A stretch of 64,000 nucleotides of DNA from CAIUGU01 sp963819685 (GCA_963819685.1 CAWFXI010000008.1:1-64000), one strand, 5' to 3'; positions 34,248-42,675 are shown, counted from the stretch's first letter. The notes: a model not told the origin generated them from the sequence alone. A program made the numbers and translations.

Positions 34248-34661
34248 ATGATGCAACCCAAGCGAACCAAGTACCGCAAGCAGTTCAAGGGCGGTAACGA
34301 CGGACTCGCACAGAGCGGCAACTACGTTGCGTTCGGTGAGTTCGGACTCAAGGCGGTCAGCCGTGCCCGCATGACTTCCCGCGAGCTCGAGGCGGCGCGA
34401 CGCGCCATGACGCGCTACGTGAAGCGCGGCGGCCAGGTGTGGATCCGCGTGTTCCCGGATGTGCCGATCACGAAGAAGCCGCTCGAAGTGCGCATGGGCA
34501 GCGGCAAGGGCAACGTGGAGTACTACGTTGCCAAGGTGAAGCCCGGCAAGGTGCTGTTCGAGATGGAAGGTGTGACCGAAGCGATTGCGCGCGAGGCGTT
34601 CCGCCTGGCCGCTTCGAAGCTCTCGGTTGACACCCAGTTTGTAACGCGGCAGGTCAGGTAA
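34248..34661 (+). CDS. rplP: 50S ribosomal protein L16
   Basis: A 137-residue L16 near the A site. The N terminus MMQPKRTKYRKQFKGGND and the PITKKPLEVRMGSGKGNVEYYVA segment match the family. The stop TAA shares its last base with the rpmC ATG. Confidence 0.97.
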   Translation: MMQPKRTKYRKQFKGGNDGLAQSGNYVAFGEFGLKAVSRARMTSRELEAARRAMTRYVKRGGQVWIRVFPDVPITKKPLEVRMGSGKGNVEYYVAKVKPGKVLFEMEGVTEAIAREAFRLAASKLSVDTQFVTRQVR

Positions 34662-34913
34662 TGAACGCGAAAGAATCTACGGCAGAAAAGTGCGGCCGAG
34701 CTCAAGGAGGAGCTGCTGAGTCTCCGCCGCGAACAGTTCAATCTGCGGATGTCCCAGGCAACGGGGCAGGCAGCGAAGCCGGACCAGTTCACGAAGGTCC
34801 GGCGCAATATCGCGCGCCTCAAGACGGTAATTGCCGAGCAGGGCCAAACCGACAAAGTGACCGCCAAGGTGGCCGACAAAGTGACTGGTAAAGCGAAAGG
34901 GGCATCGAAATGA
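34661..34913 (+). CDS. rpmC: 50S ribosomal protein L29 with a one-base frame break at codon 5/6
   Basis: From the ATG the first five codons read MNAKE. An extra T at about 34676 then shifts the frame. The L29 sequence (LRQKSAAELKEELLSLRREQ..., LRMSQATGQ..., VRRNIARLKTVI) continues one base later and stops at a TGA overlapping the rpsQ ATG. Read straight, the start frame gives 76 unrelated residues. With the base removed the product is 83 residues, some 20 longer than usual because of a Lys/Val/Asp tail. L29 sits at the tunnel exit and is dispensable in E. coli. A sequence error is more likely than real loss. Confidence 0.75.
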
Positions 34914-35191
34914 GCGAGACGACTGCCACTGCGGCGAAGTCCCCAGCCAGTTCGGTCACGGGTAAGGTCGTCAGCAACAAGATGCAGAAGACCATCACGG
35001 TCGCCGTCGAGCGTCTGGTGAAGCATCCGACGTACGGCAAGTACATCCGCCGTACCACGACGCTGAAGGCGCATGACGAGAACAACGAGTGCCGCGAAGG
35101 CGATGTGGTCACCATAGAAGAGTGCCGGCCGCTGTCGCGACACAAGAACTGGCGTCTGGTTCGCGTGGTTACCCGCGCGGAACAGAACTGA
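34910..35191 (+). CDS. rpsQ: 30S ribosomal protein S17
   Basis: A 93-residue S17, an early 30S assembly protein. The signature GKVVSNKMQKTITVAVERLVKHPTYGKYI is present, preceded by a short Ala/Thr-rich N-terminal extension (MSETTATAAKSPASSV). The ATG overlaps the rpmC stop. Confidence 0.96.
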   Translation: MSETTATAAKSPASSVTGKVVSNKMQKTITVAVERLVKHPTYGKYIRRTTTLKAHDENNECREGDVVTIEECRPLSRHKNWRLVRVVTRAEQN

Positions 35192-35200
35192 GGACTAGCC

Positions 35201-35569
35201 ATGATCCAGATGCGTACATTGTTGAATGCCGCTGACAACAGCGGGGCGCGCAGCTTGATGTGCATCAAGGTCCTCGGCGGCTCGAAGCGCCGGTATGCCT
35301 CCGTTGGTGACGTCATCAAGGTGAGCATCAAGGACGCGATTCCGCGCGGCAAGGTGAAGAAGGGCGAGGTGTATGACGCGGTCGTTGTCAGAACGCGGCA
35401 TGGCGTCCGGCGTGCTGATGGCTCGCTGATCCGCTTTGACGGCAACGCGGCCGTGCTGCTGACTTCGAAGCTGGAGCCGATCGGCACCCGCATTTTCGGA
35501 CCAGTGACGCGAGAGCTCAGGACTACGCAGTTCATGAAGATCATTTCGCTTGCGCCCGAGGTGTTGTGA
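35201..35569 (+). CDS. rplN: 50S ribosomal protein L14
   Basis: A 122-residue L14 that forms intersubunit bridges. The start MIQMRTLLNAADNSGARSLMCI and the RADGSLIRFDGNAAVLL segment are standard. The rplX ATG follows one base after its stop. Confidence 0.98.
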   Translation: MIQMRTLLNAADNSGARSLMCIKVLGGSKRRYASVGDVIKVSIKDAIPRGKVKKGEVYDAVVVRTRHGVRRADGSLIRFDGNAAVLLTSKLEPIGTRIFGPVTRELRTTQFMKIISLAPEVL

Positions 35570-35570
35570 G

Positions 35571-35885
35571 ATGAGCAAGATTCGCAAGGGTGACGAGGTT
35601 GTCGTGATTGCCGGCCGTGACAAGGGCCGTCGTGGCACCGTCGTCAGGATTCTCGAAGGCCAGGTGGTGGTCGAGAATCTCAACGTGGTGAAGAAGCACC
35701 AGAAGCCGAACCCGCAGAAGAACGTTCCTGGCGGGATCATCGAGAAGGAAATGCCTCTCGATGTGTCCAACGTGATGCTCTGGAATCCGATGGCCAAGAA
35801 GGGCGACCGGGTCGGGTACCGCACGCTCGGTGACGGCAAGAAGGTGCGTTTCTTCAAGTCCAACAAGGAAGTTGTCGACGCCTAG
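35571..35885 (+). CDS. rplX: 50S ribosomal protein L24
   Basis: A 104-residue L24, an early 50S assembly factor with a KOW motif (IRKGDEVVVIAGRDKGRRGTVVRI). The ATG giving MSKIRKGD is chosen over an upstream in-frame start inside rplN. Its TAG stop lies in the loop of a small hairpin that is duplicated 27 bp downstream. Confidence 0.97.
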   Translation: MSKIRKGDEVVVIAGRDKGRRGTVVRILEGQVVVENLNVVKKHQKPNPQKNVPGGIIEKEMPLDVSNVMLWNPMAKKGDRVGYRTLGDGKKVRFFKSNKEVVDA

Positions 35886-35922
35886 GGCGTCGCAAATCAG
35901 TGTGACGCGTAGGGCGTCGCAA
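35877..35922. repeat. Tandem 19-bp repeat with hairpin spanning the rplX stop codon
   Basis: The 19-base sequence GACGC(C/G)TAGGGCGTCGCAA occurs at 35877-35895 and 35904-35922 with one mismatch. In the first copy GACGCC and GGCGTC pair perfectly around TAG, which is the rplX stop. The second copy keeps the pattern with GACGCG. The gap to rplE is therefore partly a duplicate of the gene's own end. Confidence 0.7.
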
Positions 35923-35947
35923 CAGGCAATAGCGACCGGTGAGACAG

Positions 35948-36487
35948 ATGGCAAGGCTCAAGCAGTTCTATCTAGAAAAAGTGGTCCCTGAGCTCCAGAA
36001 GAATCTGGGGCTCGCGAATCCCATGCAGGTGCCGAAGATCACCAAGATCACGGTCAACATGGGCGTGGGCGAGGCTGTGGCCGACAAGAAGGTCATCGAC
36101 AACGCTGCCGGCGACCTGGCGAAGATCACCGGCCAGAAGCCGCTGGTCACCCGCGCCCGCAAGTCGGTTGCAACCTTCAAGGTTCGCGACGGCATTCCGC
36201 TCGGTTGCAAGGTGACGCTGCGTGGCGCCCAGATGTACGAATTCCTGGACCGCCTGATCAGCATTGCGATGCCGCGTATCCGTGACTTCCGCGGCGTGAG
36301 CGCCCGGTCGTTCGACGGCCGTGGCAACTACAATTTCGGTGTCCGCGAGCAGATCATTTTCCCCGAGATCGCCTACGACCAGATCGATGCGATCCGCGGC
36401 ATGGACATCACCATTACGACGACGGCGCCCGACGACAAGCAGGGTCGTGCGCTGCTCGAAGCTTTCAACTTTCCGTTCCGGAAGTAG
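35948..36487 (+). CDS. rplE: 50S ribosomal protein L5
   Basis: A 179-residue L5 that binds 5S rRNA and contacts P-site tRNA. The start MARLKQFYLEKVVPEL is preferred over a GTG three codons upstream. The conserved ITVNMGVGEAVADKK and GGRGNYNFGVREQIIFPE-like segments are present. Length is standard. Confidence 0.97.
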   Translation: MARLKQFYLEKVVPELQKNLGLANPMQVPKITKITVNMGVGEAVADKKVIDNAAGDLAKITGQKPLVTRARKSVATFKVRDGIPLGCKVTLRGAQMYEFLDRLISIAMPRIRDFRGVSARSFDGRGNYNFGVREQIIFPEIAYDQIDAIRGMDITITTTAPDDKQGRALLEAFNFPFRK

Positions 36488-36499
36488 GTCAGACGCCCC

Positions 36500-36805
36500 A
36501 TGGCTAAGAAATCGATGCTCAATCGCGAGGTGAAGCGGGCCAAGGTGGCCGCACGCTACGCCGGCAAGCGCGCGAAGCTCAAAGAGATCCTCCGCAATCC
36601 GAAGTCGAGCCCGACGGATCGCGAGGAAGCGCAATTGAAGTTTCAGGCGCTGCCGCGTGACGCTTCCCCCAGTCGCAAGCGCAATCGCTGCAGCATCACA
36701 GGCCGCTCGCGCGGCTACTACCGGAAGTTTGGCCTGTCGCGCACCAAGTTGCGCGAGGCGACGATGAAGGGCGAGATTCCGGGCCTCGGAAAGGCCAGCT
36801 GGTAA
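36500..36805 (+). CDS. rpsN: 30S ribosomal protein S14, zinc-free long form
   Basis: A 101-residue S14 of the long form. The signature RNRCSITGRSRGYYRKFGLSR is present and the four-cysteine zinc site of the short form is absent. It is in the standard spc operon slot between rplE and rpsH. Confidence 0.97.
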   Translation: MAKKSMLNREVKRAKVAARYAGKRAKLKEILRNPKSSPTDREEAQLKFQALPRDASPSRKRNRCSITGRSRGYYRKFGLSRTKLREATMKGEIPGLGKASW

Positions 36806-36833
36806 CAGCTGGAACCACTGGAGCACCATATAC

Positions 36834-37229
36834 ATGAGCATGACGGATCCCATTGCGGACTTTCTCACTCGAATCCGGAACGGCCAGGCCGCCGGAAAGA
36901 CTGAGGTGTCCATGCCTTCTTCCAAGATCAAGCTTGCGATGGCGCAGGTACTCAAGGACCAGGGCTATATCGACGAATTTGACGTGAGCACCGACGACGG
37001 CAAGTCGTCACTGCGCATCAGCCTGAAGTATTACCAGGGACGCCCGGTCATCGACCGCATCGAGCGCGTCAGCAAGCCCGGTCTCAGGGTGTATCGCGGG
37101 AAGGACGAGCTGCCCGCCATTCTGGGAGGCCTGGGAGTGGCGATCATCTCGACGTCGCGGGGCGTGATGACGGATCGCGAAGCAAGGGCTGCCGGTCATG
37201 GTGGCGAAGTACTCTGCATCGTTTCCTGA
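36834..37229 (+). CDS. rpsH: 30S ribosomal protein S8
   Basis: A 131-residue S8 that binds the central domain of 16S rRNA and represses the spc operon in E. coli. The start MSMTDPIADFLTRIRNGQ and the C-terminal GVAIISTSRGVMTDREAR signature are intact. Confidence 0.97.
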   Translation: MSMTDPIADFLTRIRNGQAAGKTEVSMPSSKIKLAMAQVLKDQGYIDEFDVSTDDGKSSLRISLKYYQGRPVIDRIERVSKPGLRVYRGKDELPAILGGLGVAIISTSRGVMTDREARAAGHGGEVLCIVS

Positions 37230-37267
37230 TGCGGCCTTGCCAGCAACCATTTAAGAGTGCTTGAGAT

Positions 37268-37801
37268 ATGTCACGAGTAGCAAAACAACCGGTACCCCTG
37301 CCCCAGGGCGTGACCGCGACAGTCACCGGCGACGCCGTCACGATCAAGGGCGCCAAGGGTTCGCTGAGCCTCGCGCTGCGTCAGGGCCTGAAGGTCGTTC
37401 AGGAAGGCAGTTCCCTGAAGGTCGAGAAGGCCGACCAGTCGCGCGAGCTGGACATGGCTGCCGGCTCAACGCGGGCTCACCTGGCAAACATCGTGACCGG
37501 TGTGACCAAAGGCTACGAGCGGAAGCTTGAGCTGGTGGGCGTCGGCTATCGTGCCCAGGCGCAGGGCAAGAATCTGAATCTGACGCTGGGATTTTCGCAT
37601 CCTGTGGTGTACGTCGCCCCCGAGGGCATCACGCTCGAAACGCCCAGCCAGACGGAAATCATCATCAAGGGCAACGACCGCCAGAGAGTCGGTCAGGTCG
37701 CTGCGGATATTCGTGGCTTTCGTCCTCCCGAGCCCTACAAGGGCAAGGGTGTTCGCTACGCGGGTGAGCGTATCGAACTCAAGGAAGCCAAGAAGAAGTG
37801 A
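37268..37801 (+). CDS. rplF: 50S ribosomal protein L6
   Basis: A 177-residue L6 near the sarcin-ricin loop. The two internal repeats are visible, with GVTKGYERKLELVGVGYRAQ and the C-terminal EPYKGKGVRYAGERIELKEAKKK signature. Confidence 0.97.
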   Translation: MSRVAKQPVPLPQGVTATVTGDAVTIKGAKGSLSLALRQGLKVVQEGSSLKVEKADQSRELDMAAGSTRAHLANIVTGVTKGYERKLELVGVGYRAQAQGKNLNLTLGFSHPVVYVAPEGITLETPSQTEIIIKGNDRQRVGQVAADIRGFRPPEPYKGKGVRYAGERIELKEAKKK

Positions 37802-37812
37802 GGTTTTAAGCG

Positions 37813-38163
37813 ATGGACAAGAAAGAGAGTCGTCTGCGGCGCGCTACGCGCAGTCGCGCCAAGTTGCGGGAGCTCAAGGTGCTGCGCCTGTCGGTGCATC
37901 GCACGTCCCAGCATATCTATGCGCAGATTTTCGATCCGGAATCGAAGGTCCTGGCTTCTGCTTCCACGCTTGAAAAGAGCGTCAAGGAAGCGGTGAAGGG
38001 CACCGGCAATGCCACGGCTGCTGCGGCAGTGGGCAAGGCGATTGCCGAGAAGGCGAAGGCTGCCGGCATCACCCGCGTGGCGTTCGACCGGTCGGGATTC
38101 AAGTATCACGGCCGGATCAAGGCCCTGGCTGATGCGGCACGCGAGCACGGCCTCGAGTTCTGA
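37813..38163 (+). CDS. rplR: 50S ribosomal protein L18
   Basis: A 116-residue L18 that binds 5S rRNA with L5. Recognised by LRLSVHRTSQHIYAQIFD, the AFDRSGFKYHGRIKALADAAREHGL terminus, and its place in the spc operon. Confidence 0.97.
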   Translation: MDKKESRLRRATRSRAKLRELKVLRLSVHRTSQHIYAQIFDPESKVLASASTLEKSVKEAVKGTGNATAAAAVGKAIAEKAKAAGITRVAFDRSGFKYHGRIKALADAAREHGLEF

Positions 38164-38195
38164 ACCCCGGGTTATCTCTTAGGGAAATCAAGCGA

Positions 38196-38702
38196 ATGGC
38201 AAGAGTCGAAAAGGCAGCTCCGGCAGATGAGTTCATCGAGAAACTCGTCGCCGTCAATCGCGTGGCCAAAGTCGTCAAGGGTGGCCGTCAGTTCGGCTTT
38301 ACGGCCCTGACGGTCGTTGGCGATGGCAATGGTCGTGTGGGCTTCGGATATGGCAAGGCGCGGGAAGTCCCGGTCGCCATCCAGAAGGCCATGCAGGCAG
38401 CCCGCAAGAACATGCACAACGTCAGCCTGAAGAGTGCCTCACTGCACTACGCAGCCAACGGCAAGCACGGGACCACGCGTGTGTACATGCAGCCGGCCGC
38501 GGACGGTACTGGCGTCATCGCCGGTGGCAGCATGCGTGCCGTGTTCGAATGTGCGGGTGTCAAGAACGTGCTCGCCAAGAGTTATGGCTCGCGCAATCCC
38601 ATCAATGTGGTGCGCGCCACCATGGACGCACTTGAGAAGCTGCGTTCACCCGAAGAGATCGCGGCGAAGCGTGGCAAGCGCATTGAAGAGATCGTTGGTT
38701 GA
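38196..38702 (+). CDS. rpsE: 30S ribosomal protein S5
   Basis: A 168-residue S5, involved in decoding fidelity and spectinomycin binding. The loop VNRVAKVVKGGRQFGFTALTVVGD is wild type in the region of known resistance changes. rpmD starts four bases after its stop. Confidence 0.97.
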   Translation: MARVEKAAPADEFIEKLVAVNRVAKVVKGGRQFGFTALTVVGDGNGRVGFGYGKAREVPVAIQKAMQAARKNMHNVSLKSASLHYAANGKHGTTRVYMQPAADGTGVIAGGSMRAVFECAGVKNVLAKSYGSRNPINVVRATMDALEKLRSPEEIAAKRGKRIEEIVG

Positions 38703-38706
38703 AATC

Positions 38707-38907
38707 ATGGCCAAAGCGACGCCCAGTGCAAAGACAGTGAAGGTCACGCTCATCAAGAGCGTGTTCGGCCAGTTGAAGAGCCATCGCGCCTGCGTGCGCG
38801 GGCTCGGATTGCGGCGCATCCGCGACACCGCGGTGGTCGTCGATACGCCGGAGAATCGCGGCATGATTCGCGCAGCGAATCATCTGCTGAAGGTGGAAGA
38901 GGTTTGA
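38707..38907 (+). CDS. rpmD: 50S ribosomal protein L30
   Basis: A 66-residue L30, recognised by VTLIKSVFGQLKSHRACVRGLGLRRI and TPENRGMI. A longer in-frame extension into rpsE is rejected because the ATG giving MAKATPSAKTVKV matches the family. Heptad hairpin E follows before rplO. Confidence 0.95.
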   Translation: MAKATPSAKTVKVTLIKSVFGQLKSHRACVRGLGLRRIRDTAVVVDTPENRGMIRAANHLLKVEEV

Positions 38908-38912
38908 AGATG

Positions 38913-38992
38913 CGTGAAAGGTGAAAAGTGAAAGGTGAATTGTCAGAGATCAAACCTCTGGCCTTTCACGGTTCACGGTATCACGGTTCACG
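38913..38992. repeat. Heptad hairpin element E (rpmD-rplO gap)
   Basis: Left units CGTGAAA, GGTGAAA, AGTGAAA, GGTGAAT (38913-38940), a 23-base core with CAGAG/CTCTG pairing, and right units TTTCACG, GTTCACG, GTATCACG (one extra base) and GTTCACG (38964-38992). The core is oriented as in element C. Confidence 0.85.
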
Positions 38993-39015
38993 ATATTTGA
39001 TACAGGTAGAACATC

Positions 39016-39510
39016 ATGCGACTCAATACACTCTCACCCGCACCCGGCAGCAGAAAGACGCGCTTGCGCGTCGGTCGTGGTGCATCGGCCGGTCAGGGCA
39101 AGACCTGCGGTCGCGGCGTGAAGGGACAGCGCGCGCGCAAGGGCGGTTATCACAAGGTCGGCTTCGAAGGCGGCCAGATGCCGCTGCAGCGCCGGTTGCC
39201 CAAGTTCGGTTTCCGTTCGAAGGTCTCGCCGACGGTGGCGGAAGTGCGCCTGTCCGAGCTCGCCAAGGTCGAGGGAAACGTCATTGATCTCGATTCGCTG
39301 AAGAAGGCCGGTGTGGTGGATGCACAGGCCCTGCGCGCACGCATCGTTTCATCGGGAACGATCGCCAGGGCGGTGACCGTCAAAGGCATGCACGCCACCA
39401 AGGGTGCACTTGCTGCGATCGAAGCAGCAGGCGGCAAGGTCGAGCCTCTTGAGGCTCCGGCACCCGCTGCCAAGCTGGCCGCCAAGCCAAAGGCTGACAA
39501 GAAGGCTTGA
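39016..39510 (+). CDS. rplO: 50S ribosomal protein L15
   Basis: A 164-residue L15, a late assembly protein. The Gly-rich N terminus (GRGASAGQGKTCGRGVKGQRARKGG) is typical. The C-terminal Ala/Lys tail is about 20 residues longer than in E. coli. secY follows after 36 bp. Confidence 0.97.
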   Translation: MRLNTLSPAPGSRKTRLRVGRGASAGQGKTCGRGVKGQRARKGGYHKVGFEGGQMPLQRRLPKFGFRSKVSPTVAEVRLSELAKVEGNVIDLDSLKKAGVVDAQALRARIVSSGTIARAVTVKGMHATKGALAAIEAAGGKVEPLEAPAPAAKLAAKPKADKKA

Positions 39511-39546
39511 GGCCTTTACGTCTTCAACCGGTAATCCAGGAAGTCC

Positions 39547-40884
39547 GTGGCTAAATCGCTTTCAGCAACTCCGCTCGCCGCCTTCGGCGAGATGACTCGG
39601 TTCGCCGAGTTGCGCCAGCGGCTGTTCTTCCTGCTGGGCGGGCTGATCGTCTATCGCATCGGCACTTTCATTCCCGTCCCGGGCATCGACCCGGTGGCTC
39701 TGGCGCGCTTCTTCGAGCAGCAGCAGGGCACGATCCTGTCGATGTTCAACATGTTCTCGGGTGGGGCGCTGCAGCGGTTGTCGATTTTCGCGCTGGGAGT
39801 CATGCCCTACATTTCGGCGTCGATCATCGTGCAGATGATGGCCGTCGTGGTGCCGTCGCTCGCCGCGATCAAGAAGGAAGGCGAGTCGGGACGCCGCAAA
39901 CTCACGCAGTACACCCGCATGGGGACGATCGGACTCGCGTTGTTCCAGGGCTGGGGTGCTTCAGTCGCATTCCAGAATCAGGGCGTCGTGATCAATCCCG
40001 GACTCGGCTTCGTGTTCATCGCCACGCTGACGCTGGTAACGGGCACGATGTTCCTGATGTGGCTGGGCGAACAGATCACGGAGCGGGGCCTCGGCAACGG
40101 CATCTCGATGATCATCCTCGCGGGCATCGTTGCCGGCTTGCCGGCCGCCTTGGGCGGCACGCTGGAGCTGGTCAGGACCGGTGAAATGGCGGCGGCGCTC
40201 GCCCTGGTCATCATCCTGATGATCGTGGCCGTCACGGCGTTTGTCGTGTTTGTGGAACGGGGCCAACGCCGTATCCAGGTGAACTATGCCAAGCGCCAGC
40301 AGGGACGCAAAATGTTCGCCGGCCAGAGCACCCATCTGCCATTCAAGCTGAACATGTCCGGCGTGATCCCGCCGATCTTTGCATCCAGCCTGCTGCTGTT
40401 TCCTGCGACCATCGCAAGCTGGTTTGGAACGACTGAAGGGTTGGGCTGGCTGCAGTCAATCTCGGCGGCCATGACCCCTGGGCAACCTGCGCATATGGTC
40501 CTGTACGGCGGTCTGATCATCTTCTTCTGCTTCTTCTACACGGCGCTGGTGTTCAACTCCCGCGAGACGGCCGACAACCTGAAGAAGTCGGGTGCTTTCA
40601 TCCCGGGAATCCGGCCTGGCCAGCAGACTGGCGAGTACATCGACAAGGTCCTGACCCGGTTGACGGTCTGGGGTGCGCTATATGTCACCCTGGTTTGCCT
40701 GCTCCCGGAGTTCCTGATTTCCCGGTTTGGCGTGCCTTTCTACTTCGGCGGCACGTCCCTCATGATCATGGTGGTCGTGATCATGGACTTCCAGGCACAG
40801 GTGGCTGCGCATCTGATGTCCCACCAGTACGAAGGGCTGATGAAGAAAGCCAATCTGCGCGGTTACGGCCGCCCCAGCAGTTAA
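39547..40884 (+). CDS. secY: Protein translocase subunit SecY
   Basis: A 445-residue channel protein with about ten membrane helices. The start is GTG with AGGAAG upstream. Family segments include YRIGTFIPVPGIDP, the plug region MFNMFSGGALQRLSIFALGVMPYI, and the cytoplasmic loop GERGQRR-like stretch (VEERGQRRIQVNYAKRQ in outline). It pairs with SecE encoded earlier in the window. Confidence 0.98.
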   Translation: MAKSLSATPLAAFGEMTRFAELRQRLFFLLGGLIVYRIGTFIPVPGIDPVALARFFEQQQGTILSMFNMFSGGALQRLSIFALGVMPYISASIIVQMMAVVVPSLAAIKKEGESGRRKLTQYTRMGTIGLALFQGWGASVAFQNQGVVINPGLGFVFIATLTLVTGTMFLMWLGEQITERGLGNGISMIILAGIVAGLPAALGGTLELVRTGEMAAALALVIILMIVAVTAFVVFVERGQRRIQVNYAKRQQGRKMFAGQSTHLPFKLNMSGVIPPIFASSLLLFPATIASWFGTTEGLGWLQSISAAMTPGQPAHMVLYGGLIIFFCFFYTALVFNSRETADNLKKSGAFIPGIRPGQQTGEYIDKVLTRLTVWGALYVTLVCLLPEFLISRFGVPFYFGGTSLMIMVVVIMDFQAQVAAHLMSHQYEGLMKKANLRGYGRPSS

Positions 40885-40905
40885 GGCGCGAGTCAGGAGA
40901 GAGTT

Positions 40906-41019
40906 GTGAAGGTACGTGCCTCGGTCAAGAAAATCTGCAAGAACTGCAAGATCGTGCGTCGGCGACGCGTGATCTACGTGATTTGTTCGGACGCTCGCCA
41001 CAAGCAGCGTCAGGGCTGA
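40906..41019 (+). CDS. rpmJ: 50S ribosomal protein L36, zinc-binding form
   Basis: A 37-residue L36 starting at GTG with AGGAGAG upstream. The zinc ligands are visible as CKNC in the first half and CSDARH in the second (three Cys and one His). It is last of the spc operon; a promoter for the alpha operon follows. Confidence 0.95.
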   Translation: MKVRASVKKICKNCKIVRRRRVIYVICSDARHKQRQG

Positions 41020-41051
41020 CGCCTCAAGGTTGCCCTGAAGCACTTAAGGCA

Positions 41052-41080
41052 TTGAGAAGATAGGTTTTTAAGGTTAGAAT
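41052..41080 (+). promoter_or_regulatory. Candidate sigma70 promoter of the alpha operon
   Basis: TTGAGA (5 of 6), a 17-bp spacer and TAGAAT (5 of 6) lie 34 bp upstream of rpsM. A CCGCG/CGCGG stem starts just after the -10. An alpha-operon promoter between rpmJ and rpsM would allow separate control. Confidence 0.65.
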
Positions 41081-41113
41081 TCCGCGCTTTTCGACGCGGG
41101 GAGAGAGTTTGCG

Positions 41114-41494
41114 ATGGCTCGTATAGCCGGCGTCAATATTCCGATGAACAAGCATGTGTGGGTGGGCCTCACTCACATTTTCGGCGTTGGCCGTACCCAG
41201 GCCCAGAAGGCCTGTGATGCTGCGGGCGTGAAACGGGAAACCAAGGTCAAGGACCTGACGGATGCGGAAGTCACCGCACTCAGGGCCCAGATCAGCCGGC
41301 TCACGGTTGAAGGCGATCTGCGTCGCGAAGTGTCGATGAACATCAAGCGGTTGATGGATCTCGGCTGCTATCGCGGCGTCCGTCACCGCCGTGGCTTGCC
41401 GATGCATGGACAGCGCACGCGGACCAATGCACGTACCCGCAAGGGACCGCGCAAGGCAGCAGTGAAGACCAACGCTCCTCCGGGCAAGGCCTGA
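41114..41494 (+). CDS. rpsM: 30S ribosomal protein S13
   Basis: A 126-residue S13 of the 30S head, contacting P-site tRNA and L5. The signature CYRGVRHRRGLPMHGQRTRTNARTRKG is split here only for length and is intact around residues 88-113. First gene of the alpha operon. Confidence 0.97.
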   Translation: MARIAGVNIPMNKHVWVGLTHIFGVGRTQAQKACDAAGVKRETKVKDLTDAEVTALRAQISRLTVEGDLRREVSMNIKRLMDLGCYRGVRHRRGLPMHGQRTRTNARTRKGPRKAAVKTNAPPGKA

Positions 41495-41569
41495 TCTCGA
41501 TCAACCGGCAGCGGGACATGAACCTCCCGCGCGGTGAAACACGAAGTACATACGGATTGACTGATAACT

Positions 41570-41986
41570 ATGGCTGAACAGAAGCAGGCGCCGGCTGGAG
41601 CTACCGCAGGTGGCAAGGTCCGCAAGAAGGTCAAGAAGCATGTGACGGATGGGATCGCCCATATCCATGCCTCCTTCAACAATACGATCATCACGATCAC
41701 CGATCGTCAGGGCAATGTGCTGTCCTGGGCGACATCGGGTGGATGCGGCTTCCGCGGTTCGCGCAAGAGCACGCCGTTCGCCGCGCAGGTTGCGTCCGAA
41801 AAAGCCGGTGTTGCGGCCCAGGAGCATGGCGTCAAGATGGTGGAAGTGCGCGTGAAGGGTCCCGGTCCCGGGCGCGAGTCCGCGGTACGCGCCCTCAATG
41901 CGTGTGGCCTCAAGATCACCAATATCTCGGATGTCACGCCGATCCCGCATAACGGCTGCCGGCCGCCCAAGAAGCGCCGCGTCTAG
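41570..41986 (+). CDS. rpsK: 30S ribosomal protein S11
   Basis: A 138-residue S11 of the 30S platform. Recognised by HIHASFNNTIITITDRQGN, GFRGSRKSTPFAAQ and the C-terminal VTPIPHNGCRPPKKRRV. An Ala/Gln-rich N-terminal extension of about ten residues is present. Confidence 0.97.
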   Translation: MAEQKQAPAGATAGGKVRKKVKKHVTDGIAHIHASFNNTIITITDRQGNVLSWATSGGCGFRGSRKSTPFAAQVASEKAGVAAQEHGVKMVEVRVKGPGPGRESAVRALNACGLKITNISDVTPIPHNGCRPPKKRRV

Positions 41987-42007
41987 GCTTTCAAGGAACC
42001 TTAACCC

Positions 42008-42631
42008 ATGGCTCGTTACCTCGGTCCCAAGTGCAAGCTGTCGCGTCGCGAAGGCACAGACCTGTTTCTGAAGAGCGGCGTCAAGTCGCTCGAATCCAAG
42101 TGCAAACTGGATGTGCCTCCCGGCGGAGTCAAGGGCGAACGCAAGTCGCGCCTGTCCGGCTACGGTATCCAGCTGCGCGAGAAGCAGAAGCTGCGCCGGA
42201 TGTATGGCGTGCTCGAGCGGCAGTTCCGCAACTACTACGAGAAGGCGTCAGGGCGTCCAGGTGCCACGGGCGAAACCCTGCTGCAGTTGCTGGAAGGGCG
42301 TCTCGACAACGTCGTCTATCGCATGGGCTTTGCGTCGACCCGCACGGAAGCGCGCCAGCTCGTGAGCCACAAGTCGATCGCGGTCAATGGCGAAGTGGTC
42401 AACATTCCTTCATACCAGTGCAAGGGTGGTGATGTGATTGCCGTGCGCGAAAAGGCGCAGAAGCAGTTGCGGATCCAGTCAGCATTGCAGATCAAGGCCC
42501 AGGTCGGTTTTCCGGAATGGGTTGAAGTGGATGACAAGAAGTTCTCGGGCGTGCTGAAGGCATTGCCGGAGCGCGGGGATATCCTGCCCGACATCAACGA
42601 GAACCTCGTCGTCGAGCTTTACTCGAAGTAA
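42008..42631 (+). CDS. rpsD: 30S ribosomal protein S4
   Basis: A 207-residue S4, a primary 16S-binding protein and, in E. coli, translational repressor of the alpha operon. The N terminus MARYLGPKCKLSRREG and the S4 RNA-binding domain (LDNVVYRMGFASTRTEARQLV) are present. Confidence 0.97.
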   Translation: MARYLGPKCKLSRREGTDLFLKSGVKSLESKCKLDVPPGGVKGERKSRLSGYGIQLREKQKLRRMYGVLERQFRNYYEKASGRPGATGETLLQLLEGRLDNVVYRMGFASTRTEARQLVSHKSIAVNGEVVNIPSYQCKGGDVIAVREKAQKQLRIQSALQIKAQVGFPEWVEVDDKKFSGVLKALPERGDILPDINENLVVELYSK

Positions 42632-42652
42632 TCCGAATTTTTGATGGGGAGG

Positions 42653-42675
42653 CTGCCACACACCGTGTGGCGGCC
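42653..42675 (+). terminator. Small hairpin between rpsD and rpoA
   Basis: GGCTGCCACA pairs with TGTGGCGGCC (one wobble) around a three-base loop in the 76-bp gap, followed by a pyrimidine-rich ATCTTCTTC. It could slow polymerase or protect an RNA end; it is weak as a terminator. Confidence 0.4.

Noticed and set aside
35939..35947. GTG three codons upstream of the chosen rplE start
   Set aside because: The downstream ATG gives the N terminus MARLKQFYLEK seen in L5 proteins and the standard 179 residues.
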